Positions 1 to 8,375 of a stretch of 64,000 nt of DNA are shown in pieces (the stretch's first letter is position 1; each line of letters begins with the position of its first letter). Under the pieces are notes generated by a model. The model was given only the letters and a program-made list of their open reading frames with translations. It ran no database searches and was not told the origin of the DNA. The DNA comes from Bradyrhizobium iriomotense (lineage in GTDB: Bacteria > Pseudomonadota > Alphaproteobacteria > Rhizobiales > Xanthobacteraceae), in assembly GCF_018129405.1 (NCBI RefSeq), contig NZ_JAFCLP010000006.1, positions 248,001-312,000 of the forward strand, in the 5' to 3' direction. The translations under genes and the position numbers were made by a program.

Positions 1-675
1 GCGCAGATCGTGGAAATAGGGCTCGCCCGCCTCGATGCGGTGGTTGAGATCGGCCTCGCAGGCGTCCGTGCGCACCACCAGCACGTCGATCGGCAGGCCG
101 ACGCCGAGATTGGACCGCATGGTCGAGTCCATCGAGATCAGGCCGGTCTTCAGCGCCTCATAGAGCTCGACGTCGTAATGCATGGCGCGGTCGAGCACCG
201 GCTTGCCATATTTGTGCTCGCCGATCTGCAGGTAGGGCGTGTCGGTGGTGCATTCGATGAAATTGCCGGCGGTGTAGACCATGAACAGGCGCATGCGCGC
301 GCCCTTGATCTGGCCGCCGAACAGGAACGAGACGTCGAAGGAGACGTCCTCGGACTTCAGCGCCGGGCCTTCGGTCGCATGCACGGCTCGGATCGCCCGG
401 CCGATGCGCTGGGCGGCCTGGAACATGGTCGGGGCGTTCATCAGCGTCTCGATCTCGCCCGTATTGGGGTCTTCGAGGCCCTCGGTCAGCGTCGAGAGCA
501 CCGACTGGCTGATGGCGAGGTTGCCGGCGCTGGCGATCGCCATGATGCGGTCGCCGGGCTTGGAGAAGATATGCAGCTTGCGGAAGGTCGAGACGTTGTC
601 GAGACCGGCATTGGTGCGGGTATCGGCGATCATCACCAGACCGTCCCGAACCAGGATTCCGCAACAATAGGTCAT
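1..675 (-). CDS. Anbu-type proteasome-like peptidase (3' end cut by window)
   Basis: Ntn-hydrolase of peptidase family T1, the bacterial Anbu (ancestral beta-subunit) branch related to proteasome beta subunits and HslV. Translated from the ATG at 675 it begins MTYCCGILVRDGLVMIADTR; the Thr after the initiator Met would become the N-terminal nucleophile. The beta-subunit-like segments ADTRTNAGLDN and MAIASAGNLA are visible. 225 residues lie in the window and the frame runs off the left edge; the family is roughly 240 residues long. Anbu genes are known to sit with transglutaminase-like, alpha-E and ATP-grasp genes, and all three follow at 2.5-5.9 kb on the same strand. The physiological substrate of Anbu is not established. 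Confidence 0.9.
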   Translation of the reverse strand, partial: MTYCCGILVRDGLVMIADTRTNAGLDNVSTFRKLHIFSKPGDRIMAIASAGNLAISQSVLSTLTEGLEDPNTGEIETLMNAPTMFQAAQRIGRAIRAVHATEGPALKSEDVSFDVSFLFGGQIKGARMRLFMVYTAGNFIECTTDTPYLQIGEHKYGKPVLDRAMHYDVELYEALKTGLISMDSTMRSNLGVGLPIDVLVVRTDACEADLNHRIEAGEPYFHDLR

Positions 676-788
676 TTCCAGTCCCCGAACGCGTTAGCGC
701 GAAATTACTAGCGAATTTCAGGGAGGCATGAAACCCCCGATTCCCGCGGGGAGGTCGTCATTCCCAGGCGCGACTGCGACCGCCGACC

Positions 789-1196
789 TCAGTCGGCGGC
801 ATCGACGAGAAACGCCTCATCGACGGGAACGCCGAGGGCCGTGACCAGCCGGTTCGTTTCCGCGGCCATACCGACGATGGCGAGCAGCTCGCCATATTCG
901 GCCGCGGTCATGCCCTTGGCCCGGGCGCTCGCGGTGTGCGAATGGATGCAGTAGCTGCAGCCATGCGCCACGGAAACCGCGACATAGAGCATTTCCTTGA
1001 CCTTGGGATCGAGCGCCCCCGGCGCCATCACCTCCTTGAGGCTTTCCCAGGTCCGCCGCAGCGTCTTCGGATCATGCGCCAGCGCGCGCCAGAAATTGTT
1101 GACGAAATCCGATTGCCGCACCTTGCGGATGTCGTCGAAAACGGCGCGCGCCTCGCTGGAGAGCTCATCGTCCGAAAGCAGTTTTACAGTTGCCAT
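789..1196 (-). CDS. AhpD-like / carboxymuconolactone decarboxylase family protein
   Basis: Small all-helical protein of 135 residues. It carries the AhpD redox motif C80-S-Y-C83-I-H-S-H87 (CxxCxxxH), the signature of alkylhydroperoxidase-like members that reduce peroxides through a thiol pair, rather than true 4-carboxymuconolactone decarboxylases. It lies 51 bp downstream of the flavin monooxygenase gene on the same strand, so the two are probably cotranscribed, with the redox protein perhaps protecting against peroxide leaking from flavin chemistry (inference). The pair interrupts the Anbu gene cluster. The substrate is unknown. Confidence 0.85.
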   Translation of the reverse strand: MATVKLLSDDELSSEARAVFDDIRKVRQSDFVNNFWRALAHDPKTLRRTWESLKEVMAPGALDPKVKEMLYVAVSVAHGCSYCIHSHTASARAKGMTAAEYGELLAIVGMAAETNRLVTALGVPVDEAFLVDAAD

Positions 1197-1247
1197 GAGG
1201 GCCTCGCGGGGTCGGGTGATCCCGCGAGTGTAGCACGGCTGATGCGT

Positions 1248-2444
1248 TCAGGCGGCATCCTCAGCCGAGCGGCGCAACGCCAGTCGGCCGACGTCGACAT
1301 ATTGCCTCTGCTGCGCGTGAGCGTGCTGCGCGCCGACGTGAAGGTCGCGCAGGCGCCGCTGCAGCGGCGAGCTGTCGTAGACCGCACTGCTTCCGGCCAG
1401 CGCAAAGCAGGCATCCGCAATGCCGACGCAGGTCGTGGCGAGCCAGACCGCGGATTGAGCGGCCTCGATGACCAGGTCTTCGTCGTTCAGCGTGCCCGCC
1501 AGCGCACGCCGCCAGTGGCTGGCGACCTGGACCTCGTGGAGGGCCTGCGCGGCCTTAAGGTTCGCGGAGATGCGGCCGAGCTCGTACTGGAAGGTCTCGG
1601 ACTCCCGCATCGGGACGGCCGCATATAATTGCTGCCGCCCGGTATGGGCCAGGGCGAGCAGGTCATCGACCGCGCCTTCGGCGAGGCCCACCGAGAACGC
1701 GCCGTGCGCCACAGGCAGCCATTGCCGCAATGCCTGATAGAGCGGACCGGACATGCGAGGGGGAGTCTCGAGATCGAAGACATTTGCTTCGGGAACCAGC
1801 CTCTCCCGTAGCGCGATGTGTTGGCTGCCGGTGCCTTTGAGCCCGGCCGCGTGCCAGGTGTCCTCGATATCCCAGTCGCGCGCCGGCAAGGCGACGGCGC
1901 CAATCTGCGGCTTGCCGTGCGGGCCGGGGACCGGCTTGCCATTCTCGGTGACGATGCAGAATCCGCCGATCCAGTCGGCATGCATGCAGGAGCTGGCGAA
2001 CGGCCAGCGGCCCTTGACGCGATAACCGCCGGACACGCGTTCCGCCGTTCCTGCCGGTTGTGACGAGCCGCAGATCGCGACGTCAGGACCGTCCTGGTAC
2101 ATTTGCTGATACAATTCAGGGCGTGCCGCCGCGGCGAACAGGCTGCCGACGCCGGCGACAATCGCGGTCCAGCCGACCGAGCCGTCGAGACGGGTCAGCG
2201 CCTTGATGACCTCGAGGCCATCAGGAAAATCGAGCTCCAGCCCGCCATGGCTCCGCGGAACGAACATGCGGAAGATTCCGATCGATCTCAGCCGCTCGAC
2301 GAGGTCGGGCGGGAGGCGGCGCGCAGCTTCGATCTCGGCGGTGCGCGCCACGATCTCGGGTGCCAACTCCCGGATGCCCACAAGCATGGCTTTCTGGGGA
2401 TCGCGCAGTGCGAAGTGATCGCTGAGTCTTTCTTGAAGCCGCAT
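1248..2444 (-). CDS. Acyl-CoA dehydrogenase-fold flavin-dependent monooxygenase
   Basis: 398-residue protein of the acyl-CoA dehydrogenase fold, closest in layout to the two-component (group D) flavin monooxygenases such as HsaA, DszC and HpaB-like enzymes, which use reduced flavin and oxygen to hydroxylate or oxidise a substrate. Family features are the N-terminal helical domain (AAEIEAARRLPPDLVERLRSIG is typical), a beta domain with WPFASSCMHADWI, and a C-terminal helical domain. The ATG at 2444 is preferred over a TTG 9 bases upstream because AGAGG lies about 10 bases before it. No flavin reductase is adjacent. The substrate cannot be assigned. Confidence 0.8.
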   Translation of the reverse strand: MRLQERLSDHFALRDPQKAMLVGIRELAPEIVARTAEIEAARRLPPDLVERLRSIGIFRMFVPRSHGGLELDFPDGLEVIKALTRLDGSVGWTAIVAGVGSLFAAAARPELYQQMYQDGPDVAICGSSQPAGTAERVSGGYRVKGRWPFASSCMHADWIGGFCIVTENGKPVPGPHGKPQIGAVALPARDWDIEDTWHAAGLKGTGSQHIALRERLVPEANVFDLETPPRMSGPLYQALRQWLPVAHGAFSVGLAEGAVDDLLALAHTGRQQLYAAVPMRESETFQYELGRISANLKAAQALHEVQVASHWRRALAGTLNDEDLVIEAAQSAVWLATTCVGIADACFALAGSSAVYDSSPLQRRLRDLHVGAQHAHAQQRQYVDVGRLALRRSAEDAA

Positions 2445-2547
2445 CTGTCTCAACCTCTGTTGCGGGAACGGATCGCAACAAGAATTGGACCAACCGCGCT
2501 ACGGCGCGGTTTCAACGCGGCAGTCGTCGGTTACGGCTGTAACGCTG

Positions 2548-3396
2548 CTAGCTCTGCCGCTGGGACTGCGACTGCGATTGCCCGCCGCGGCCGGCCTGCT
2601 CGACCTTGACCGCAACCGTCAGCGTCTCCGCCCCGCCGCCATAGCGGGTGCCGCGCACGGGGGCGGCGCCGAGATAGTCGAGGCCGATGGCGACGCGGAC
2701 ATGGGCATCGGTGGTGCAGATGCAGTTGGCGGGATCGAAGCCGACCCAGCCGAGATCGGGGACATACGCCTCCGCCCAGGCGTGGCCGGCGTCCTGGTGC
2801 ACCGTGCCGTCGGAGCGCAGGAAATGGCCGGAGACGAAGCGCGCCGGCACGCCGCCGGTGCGGGCGCAGGCGATGAAGATATGCGCATAGTCCTGGCAGA
2901 CGCCGCGCTTGAGCGTGAACGCCTCCGCCGCCGATGTCCCGCTGTTGGTCGGGTCCTCGTCGAAGGTCATGTGGTCGCTGATCTCGCTCATCAGCGTGTG
3001 CAGGAAGCCGAGCGTGTCGCTCTCGGCCTCGCTGCGCAGCTGCCGTGCGACCGCCGCCATCGCCGGATTGACGGAGGTGAGATCGGTGGCGCGCAAGAAC
3101 ATGCCGGCCGGAAAGCGTTCGTCGGCGCCGCGCAGCACCCCGCCGGTGTCGTGGGTCTCGATCAATCCCTCGGCGGTGATCTTGATGTCGCCGACGGGCC
3201 CGCAGGACAGCACATGGGTGACGTTGCCGAAGGCGTCCTCATGGGTGTCGAGCTTGGTGTCCGTGGAGACGTCGATCTGCCACTCCGCCACATATTGTCC
3301 GTCATGGCTGCACGGCGTCATGCGCAGGATCTGGATCACGCTGGTGGCCGGCGGCTCGTAGCGGTAGGTCGTGGTGTGCTGGATTCGCAGGCGCAT
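2548..3396 (-). CDS. Transglutaminase-like cysteine protease-fold protein of Anbu cluster
   Basis: 282-residue protein with an N-terminal bacterial transglutaminase-like domain (MRLRIQHTTTYRYEPPA) and a core transglutaminase fold. The catalytic triad is readable as C167 (RGVCQDYAH), H205 (AGHAWAEAYVP) and D221 (WVGFDPAN). It belongs to the COG1305-like group that cooccurs with alpha-E and ATP-grasp proteins and is proposed to act in making or breaking peptide-like amide bonds. The ATG at 3396 is chosen because an upstream in-frame ATG at 3441 lies inside a dispersed repeat element. It is cytoplasmic; no signal peptide is seen. A Gln/Ser-rich tail ends the protein. Confidence 0.88.
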   Translation of the reverse strand: MRLRIQHTTTYRYEPPATSVIQILRMTPCSHDGQYVAEWQIDVSTDTKLDTHEDAFGNVTHVLSCGPVGDIKITAEGLIETHDTGGVLRGADERFPAGMFLRATDLTSVNPAMAAVARQLRSEAESDTLGFLHTLMSEISDHMTFDEDPTNSGTSAAEAFTLKRGVCQDYAHIFIACARTGGVPARFVSGHFLRSDGTVHQDAGHAWAEAYVPDLGWVGFDPANCICTTDAHVRVAIGLDYLGAAPVRGTRYGGGAETLTVAVKVEQAGRGGQSQSQSQRQS

Positions 3397-3414
3397 GGTG
3401 GACCGTTGTTCTGG

Positions 3415-3518
3415 CGTCATTCCGGGGCGATGCGCCGGCATCGAACTCTAGTGCGCAATTGCGCACTTGAGAATCTCGAGATTCCGGGTCTGGTCCTTCG
3501 GACCATCCCGGAATGACG
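3415..3518. repeat. Dispersed palindromic element, type A
   Basis: Intergenic inverted repeat starting cgtcattccggggcgatgc and ending with the complementary cccggaatgacgg, with the core AATCTCGAGATTCCGG inside. The same arms and core recur at 7426, 11973 and 23078. This copy carries an extra internal palindrome, gtgcgcaattgcgcac. It lies between the alpha-E and transglutaminase genes. Confidence 0.8.
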
Positions 3519-3525
3519 GCGTGTA

Positions 3526-4470
3526 TCAGATCAAATACTGCTTCGTGATGATTTCGCCCAGCCTGGAATTGTCCGCGATGAATTCCTGAATGAATTCATG
3601 CACGCCATGCTGGAAAATGTCGTTCATATTGCTGTGTTCCAGCCGGTTGCGGATGCCGCGGGCGTGGCGCTGGGCCGGGCCCTGGCGGCCATAGGCGACG
3701 CCGATCTGGTCGAGATTGCGCACGAGATTGCCGTAGCAGCTCGCCAGCGAGCGCGGCAGGGTGTCGTTGAGGATCAGGAGATCCGCGATCAGCCACGGCT
3801 TCAGCGTCTCGCGATAGACCCAGTGATAGGCCGTCAGCGCCGAGACCGAGCGCAGGATCGAGCTCCACTGGTAGAAGTCGAGCGGGCCGCCGACATGTTC
3901 TTCCTCGGGCAGCAGCACATGGTACTTCACGTCGAGGATGCGGGCGGTGTTGTCGGCGCGCTCGAGGTGCACGCCCATGCGCGAGAACCAGTAGGCGTCG
4001 TTGCGCAGCATGGTCCGGTAGGCCGAGCCGTCGAAGCGCAGCGAGGTCTCCTGCACGAAGCGGAGGAATTTGGCGAGGTCCTCGCGCGTCGAGGTGCCCT
4101 TGCTCCAGACTGCCTGAAGCTCGATCCAGGCCGAGTTGATGGTGTCCCACATCTCGCTGGTGAGCGCGGTGCGCACCGAGCGCGAGTTCAGCCGCGCCGC
4201 CTCGATGCAGTTCCGGATCGAGGACGGGTTGTTCGGCGAGAACGAGAGATATTCGACGACGTTGTGCTCGTTGGCTTCCTCATAGGTCTGATAGAAGCTG
4301 GCGGCGACGCCGGCGGTCAGCAGCGCCGAGTCCCATTCATTGGTCTTGCCGATATAGGCGGCGGGAAGCGCGGTGACGCGCAGCGTCGCATCGATGGTGC
4401 GCGCGAGATATTCGGCCCGTTCGACGTAGCGGGCGAGCCAGTAGAGGTTTTCGGCGGTACGCGACAGCAT
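3526..4470 (-). CDS. Alpha-E domain protein (Anbu cluster)
   Basis: 314-residue, all-helical protein matching the alpha-E family (COG2307); the start MLSRTAENLYWLARYVERAE is characteristic. Alpha-E proteins are nearly always encoded next to a circularly permuted ATP-grasp protein (here immediately upstream, with a 4 bp gap) and a transglutaminase-like protein. Comparative genomics has proposed that this trio modifies or synthesises peptides. There is no catalytic motif I can name. Very tight spacing implies translation from one mRNA with the ATP-grasp gene. Confidence 0.88.
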   Translation of the reverse strand: MLSRTAENLYWLARYVERAEYLARTIDATLRVTALPAAYIGKTNEWDSALLTAGVAASFYQTYEEANEHNVVEYLSFSPNNPSSIRNCIEAARLNSRSVRTALTSEMWDTINSAWIELQAVWSKGTSTREDLAKFLRFVQETSLRFDGSAYRTMLRNDAYWFSRMGVHLERADNTARILDVKYHVLLPEEEHVGGPLDFYQWSSILRSVSALTAYHWVYRETLKPWLIADLLILNDTLPRSLASCYGNLVRNLDQIGVAYGRQGPAQRHARGIRNRLEHSNMNDIFQHGVHEFIQEFIADNSRLGEIITKQYLI

Positions 4471-4474
4471 CTCT

Positions 4475-5893
4475 CTACTCGTCCAGGATCCAGGTGTCTT
4501 TGGTGCCGCCGCCCTGGCTCGAATTCACCACCAGGGAGCCTTCCTTCAGCGCGACGCGGGTGAGGCCGCCGGGCACGATGGTGGTGCTCTTGCTGCCGGT
4601 GAGCACGAAGGGGCGAAGGTCGACGTGGCGCGGGGCAAGGCCGCTTGCGGTGCAGGTCGGACAGGTCGAGAGCGCCAGCGTTGGCTGGGCGATAAAACCT
4701 TCCGGCTCGCGCTTGAGCTTTTCGCGGAAGGCTTCGATCGTCGCCTTGGTCGCGGCCGGGCCGATCAGCATGCCGTAGCCGCCGGAGCCGTGCACCTCTT
4801 TCACGACAAGCTCGCCGAGGTTATCCAGCACGTAGGCGAGGTCCTTCGGCTCGCGGCAGCGCCAGGTCGGCACGTTCTTCAGGATCGGCTCCTCGCCGAG
4901 ATAGAATTTCACGATATCCGGCATGTAGGAGTAGATCGCCTTGTCATCGGCGATGCCGGTGCCGACGGCGTTGGCGAGCGTGATGTTGCCGGCCGCATAG
5001 GCTGACATCAGTCCGGGCACGCCGAGCACGGAGTCGGGGCGGAAGGTGAGGGGATCGAGGAAGTCGTCGTCGACGCGGCGGTAGATCACGTCGACCCGCT
5101 TCACGCCCTCAGTCGTCCGCATGAACACTTCGTTGTTCTTGACGATGAGGTCGCGGCCCTCGACCAGCTCGATGCCGAGCTTGTCGGCCAGGAACGAGTG
5201 CTCGTAATAGGCGGAGTTGTAGACGCCCGGCGTGAGCAGGGCGACCGTCGGCTCGCCCGAGGCGCTTTGCGGCGCAACTGAACGCAGGGCCGCGAGCAGC
5301 TCGTCCGGATAGCGTTCGACCGGCGCCACCTTGTGGCGGGCGAACAGGTCCGGAAACAGCCGCATCATGATCTCGCGGTTTTCCAGCATGTAGGACACAC
5401 CCGAGGGCGTGCGCGCATTGTCCTCCAGCACGATGAAGTCCTCGGCGTCGACCCGTACGATGTCGATGCCGGCGATGTGCACGTAGACGTCGTGCGGCAC
5501 CTGCTGGCCGTTCATCTCGGGGCGGAAGACCGGGTTCTGGAAGATCAAATCGTCGGGCACCACCTCGGCGCGGAGGATCTCACGGCCGTGATAGATGTCG
5601 CGCAGGAACATGTTGAGTGCGCGCACGCGCTGCTTCAGGCCCTTCTCCAGCAGCGCCCATTCCTTGCCGGACATGATCCTGGGGATCACGTCGAACGGGA
5701 TCAGGCGCTCGGTGGACTCCGCCTCGCCATAGACAGCAAAGGTGATGCCGATCCGGCGGAACAGGAGCTCGGCTTCCTGGCGGCGATATTCGAGCGCCTC
5801 GGGAGGCGTCTCCTTGAGCCAGCGTGCCAGCTCCTGATAGGCGGGGCGAAGGTCCCCGCCGGGAATATTCATTTCATCAAACGCGACTGCCAT
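4475..5893 (-). CDS. Circularly permuted ATP-grasp peptide ligase-like protein
   Basis: 472-residue member of the circularly permuted type 2 ATP-grasp family (COG2308), predicted to form amide bonds using ATP. Recognisable blocks are YRRQEAELLFRRIGITFAVYG near the N-terminus, DFIVLEDNARTPSGVSYMLEN in the centre and a KEVHGSGGYGMLIGP ATP-loop-like segment. The ATG at 5893 is preferred over one at 5977 because family members start close to MNIPGGDLRPAYQE and a GGAGAA lies upstream of 5893. It is the first gene of the ATP-grasp, alpha-E, transglutaminase, Anbu series on the minus strand. Confidence 0.9.
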   Translation of the reverse strand: MAVAFDEMNIPGGDLRPAYQELARWLKETPPEALEYRRQEAELLFRRIGITFAVYGEAESTERLIPFDVIPRIMSGKEWALLEKGLKQRVRALNMFLRDIYHGREILRAEVVPDDLIFQNPVFRPEMNGQQVPHDVYVHIAGIDIVRVDAEDFIVLEDNARTPSGVSYMLENREIMMRLFPDLFARHKVAPVERYPDELLAALRSVAPQSASGEPTVALLTPGVYNSAYYEHSFLADKLGIELVEGRDLIVKNNEVFMRTTEGVKRVDVIYRRVDDDFLDPLTFRPDSVLGVPGLMSAYAAGNITLANAVGTGIADDKAIYSYMPDIVKFYLGEEPILKNVPTWRCREPKDLAYVLDNLGELVVKEVHGSGGYGMLIGPAATKATIEAFREKLKREPEGFIAQPTLALSTCPTCTASGLAPRHVDLRPFVLTGSKSTTIVPGGLTRVALKEGSLVVNSSQGGGTKDTWILDE

Positions 5894-6115
5894 AGATCCC
5901 GACTGTTCTCCGTGGCCATGCGTCAACAGTGCATGACTTTCATGTGGTAGCAAGGGCCGGGCCAGCGCGATAAGCATGGACTGGCAGCATTTACCGGGGA
6001 TGGCCGGCCGCTTGCCTGAAAAAATGGCTGAGGACTGCTTATTTCGGCAGCAAAACCGCGTGACTTCAACGCGTTACCTCGGCAAAGTCGGCGCTACTGG
6101 TGAGGGACAGGGTTT

Positions 6116-6853
6116 ATGAGCGAGATCGTCACGGCGGGCATTCTGGTCATCGGGGATGAAATCCTGTCCGGCCGGACCAAGGACAAGAATATCGGCTTCA
6201 TCGCCGAATACCTGACCAATATCGGCATCGACCTGAAGGAAGTCCGGGTCGTCTCCGACGACGAGGCCGACATCATCGCCGCGTTGGATGCACTGCGGCA
6301 TCGCTACACCTACGTCTTCACCACGGGCGGCATCGGGCCGACCCATGACGACATCACGGCCGACAGCGTCGCCAAGGCCTTTGGCGTCGGCATCGATCAC
6401 CACCCGGAGGTGGTCGCCCGTTTTCGCGAGCGCTGGAGCGAGCAGGACCTCAACGAGGCCCGCCTGCGCATGGCCCGCATCCCCGACGGCGCCGAGCTGA
6501 TCCAGAGCGCGACCATCCTCGCCCCCGGCTTCAAGATCGGCAATGTCATCGTGATGGCGGGCGTGCCCTCGATCATGCAGGCGATGATGGACATCGTTTC
6601 GCCCAAGCTGAAATCGGGTGTGCGCATGCTCTCCGAATCGGTTCGTGCCAACGCCCGGGAGGGTGACATCGGCAGTCCGCTGCGGGCGATCGCCGCCGCC
6701 CATCCCGACACCATCATCGGCAGCTATCCCTTCATGGATGAGGAGCAGAAGCCGAACACCAATCTGGTGGTGCGCTCGCGCGATGCGGACAAGCTCGCCG
6801 CAGCGATGGCGGCAGTGAAGGAAATGCTGGCGGGATTGAACATCACCCGCTAG
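6116..6853 (+). CDS. CinA N-terminal-type molybdopterin-binding-fold protein
   Basis: 245-residue protein equal to the N-terminal (MoaB/MogA-like, MoCF) domain of competence/damage-inducible protein CinA, without the C-terminal nicotinamide-nucleotide amidohydrolase domain. Diagnostic motifs are GDEILSGRTKDKN at residues 13-25 and TTGGIGPTHDDIT at about 69-81. Stand-alone proteins of this type are common in alphaproteobacteria and usually called competence/damage-inducible protein A or molybdopterin-binding protein. An AGGG lies just before the ATG. It starts a plus-strand run with gpt, 36 bp downstream. The exact function is not established. Confidence 0.88.
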   Translation: MSEIVTAGILVIGDEILSGRTKDKNIGFIAEYLTNIGIDLKEVRVVSDDEADIIAALDALRHRYTYVFTTGGIGPTHDDITADSVAKAFGVGIDHHPEVVARFRERWSEQDLNEARLRMARIPDGAELIQSATILAPGFKIGNVIVMAGVPSIMQAMMDIVSPKLKSGVRMLSESVRANAREGDIGSPLRAIAAAHPDTIIGSYPFMDEEQKPNTNLVVRSRDADKLAAAMAAVKEMLAGLNITR

Positions 6854-6889
6854 CAGAGGATTTGCCGGCAGACGAAGCAGGAGACGACG

Positions 6890-7417
6890 ATGGCTGGTGA
6901 AGCACCGGAACTGAGTGCGCAGGAGCGGGCGGGCAAGGCCTTTCCGGTCTCGTGGGACCAGTTCCACCGGGATTGCCGGGCGCTGACCTGGCGGCTCAAC
7001 GAGGTCGGCCCGTTCCACGCGGTGATCGCGATCACCCGCGGCGGCCTGGTGCCGGCCGCGATCGTCGCGCGCGAGCTCGGCGTTCGCATCATCGATACGG
7101 TCTGCATCGCCAGCTACGACCACGACAAGCAGGGCGAGCTCCAGGTGCTCAAGGGCATCTCGGAGGCCGCGATCAAGCTCGGCAACGGCACCGGCAAGGG
7201 GCTCCTGATCGTCGACGACCTCGTCGATACCGGCAAGACCGGCAAGCTGGTACGCGAGATGCTGCCGGATGCGCATTTCGCCACGGTCTATGCCAAGCCG
7301 ATGGGACGCCCGCTGGTCGACACCTTCATCACCGAGGTGTCGCAGGACACCTGGATCTTCTTCCCCTGGGACACCGCGCTGTCCTACCACCCGCCGCTGC
7401 GCGACGGGGCGGCGTGA
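6890..7417 (+). CDS. gpt: Xanthine(-guanine) phosphoribosyltransferase
   Basis: 175-residue type I phosphoribosyltransferase that converts guanine, xanthine or hypoxanthine plus PRPP into the nucleotide (purine salvage, cytoplasm). The PRPP-binding loop [14 protein letters not shown] occupies residues 105-118, and [17 protein letters not shown] at about 49-65 is the other conserved block. The ATG at 6890 follows AGGAGACGACG, a good ribosome-binding site. The gene is probably cotranscribed with the CinA-like gene, and is followed at once by a type A palindromic element that may stabilise or end the transcript. Confidence 0.92.
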   Translation: MAGEAPELSAQERAGKAFPVSWDQFHRDCRALTWRLNEVGPFHAVIAITRGGLVPAAIVARELGVRIIDTVCIASYDHDKQGELQVLKGISEAAIKLGNGTGKGLLIVDDLVDTGKTGKLVREMLPDAHFATVYAKPMGRPLVDTFITEVSQDTWIFFPWDTALSYHPPLRDGAA

Positions 7418-7425
7418 GGGACGGA

Positions 7426-7507
7426 GTCATTCCGGGGCGATGCGAAGCATCGAACCCGGAATCTCGAGATTCCGGGTCTGGTCCTTGCGGACCATTCCGG
7501 AATGACG
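7426..7507. repeat. Dispersed palindromic element, type A
   Basis: Arms gtcattccggggcgatgcg and accattccggaatgacgg surround the core CCGGAATCTCGAGATTCCGG. It sits 9 bp after the gpt stop codon, a position typical of transcript-end palindromes. It is nearly the same as the elements at 11973 and 23078. Confidence 0.85.
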
Positions 7508-7525
7508 GCAGTTGAATAAGCCACC

Positions 7526-8152
7526 ATGCCCCTGCAAAACCGCGTCACGCCCACCGGCGAGATCATCGCGACGCCGCATCGCGGGATGTTCACCGGCAAC
7601 CGCGGCATCATCCACGATCCCTCCACGAAGACGCTTCTGAACAAGCGCTGGTCGACGCCGGCATGGATCACCTGCCTGTGCGAATTTCGCGGCTGGCGGC
7701 GTTCTGTGATGGCGCGGCGGAGCTGGACCGAGCTGTTCTTTCTTGACGAGGCCACCGCCTTTGCAGCCGGACATCGGCCGTGCTTCTTCTGCCGCCGCGG
7801 CGACGCCAAGCGGTTTCGGGCTGCCTGGGAGAAGGGGAATCGTGCAGGCGAGGTGAGCGCGAAGGCGATGGATGCCGTGCTGCATCGGGAGCGGCTCGAT
7901 CGTGGCAAGAAACGGCTGCATGAACTGCCGATGCCGCTCGCGCAATTGCCTGATGGCGCGATGGTGCAGCAGGGTAACGAGAGCTTTTTGGTGACGCAGG
8001 GCAGGGCGCTGCTGTGGTCGTTCGCGGGCTACGACCCGCATGCACGCGCCCTCGATCGTCCGATGTTGCTGACGCCGCCGTCCACGCTGCGCGCGATCAT
8101 CGCCGGATATCAGCCGGTGCTGCATCCGACAGCGCGCGCAGCTAGCGTATAG
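7526..8152 (+). CDS. Conserved hypothetical protein with CxxC motif
   Basis: 208-residue protein I do not recognise beyond its resemblance to uncharacterised alphaproteobacterial proteins. It starts MPLQNRVTPTGEIIATPHRG and contains CLCEFRGWRRS and GHRPCFFCRRGDAKRF; the two Cys pairs could bind zinc. It is rich in Trp and Arg. There is no signal peptide or membrane segment. The last 11 bases overlap the end of the convergent small secreted gene. The coding frame is supported by the absence of any better frame and by the start MPLQNR directly after the repeat element. Confidence 0.6.
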   Translation: MPLQNRVTPTGEIIATPHRGMFTGNRGIIHDPSTKTLLNKRWSTPAWITCLCEFRGWRRSVMARRSWTELFFLDEATAFAAGHRPCFFCRRGDAKRFRAAWEKGNRAGEVSAKAMDAVLHRERLDRGKKRLHELPMPLAQLPDGAMVQQGNESFLVTQGRALLWSFAGYDPHARALDRPMLLTPPSTLRAIIAGYQPVLHPTARAASV

Positions 8153-8375
8153 GCTGCCCCTGTTCGTCGACGGTCATCCGCGCATCGCGGAGCGCCCATT
8201 CCCGGATCACCTGGCGGCAGCGGGCGAGCTCGGCTTCGCTTGCGGCGGTCGCAATTTTCGATGCGCGCTCCACCGTCGCCTTGCAATTGACGAGCACCGA
8301 GCGGTCCTCCGCGCGTGCCGGCAACGCGGCGACCGCCAGCACGGCGACGATGCAGGCGACGCGCACCGCCATCAT
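8142..8375 (-). CDS. Small secreted hypothetical protein
   Basis: 77 residues from the first of two adjacent ATG codons (8375 and 8372). It has a clear signal peptide, MAVRVACIVAVLAVAALPARA, followed by a mature part of about 55 residues with two cysteines (NCK and RCR) that could form a disulphide in the periplasm. The ATG overlaps the stop of the upstream MetE-like gene in an ATGA arrangement, so translation is probably coupled. Function unknown. Confidence 0.65.
   Translation of the reverse strand: MMAVRVACIVAVLAVAALPARAEDRSVLVNCKATVERASKIATAASEAELARCRQVIREWALRDARMTVDEQGQPIR

Noticed and set aside
10-711. Long plus-strand open frame over the left edge
   Set aside because: Antisense to the Anbu gene; Arg/His/Asp-rich composition with no family match, typical of a shadow frame in GC-rich DNA.
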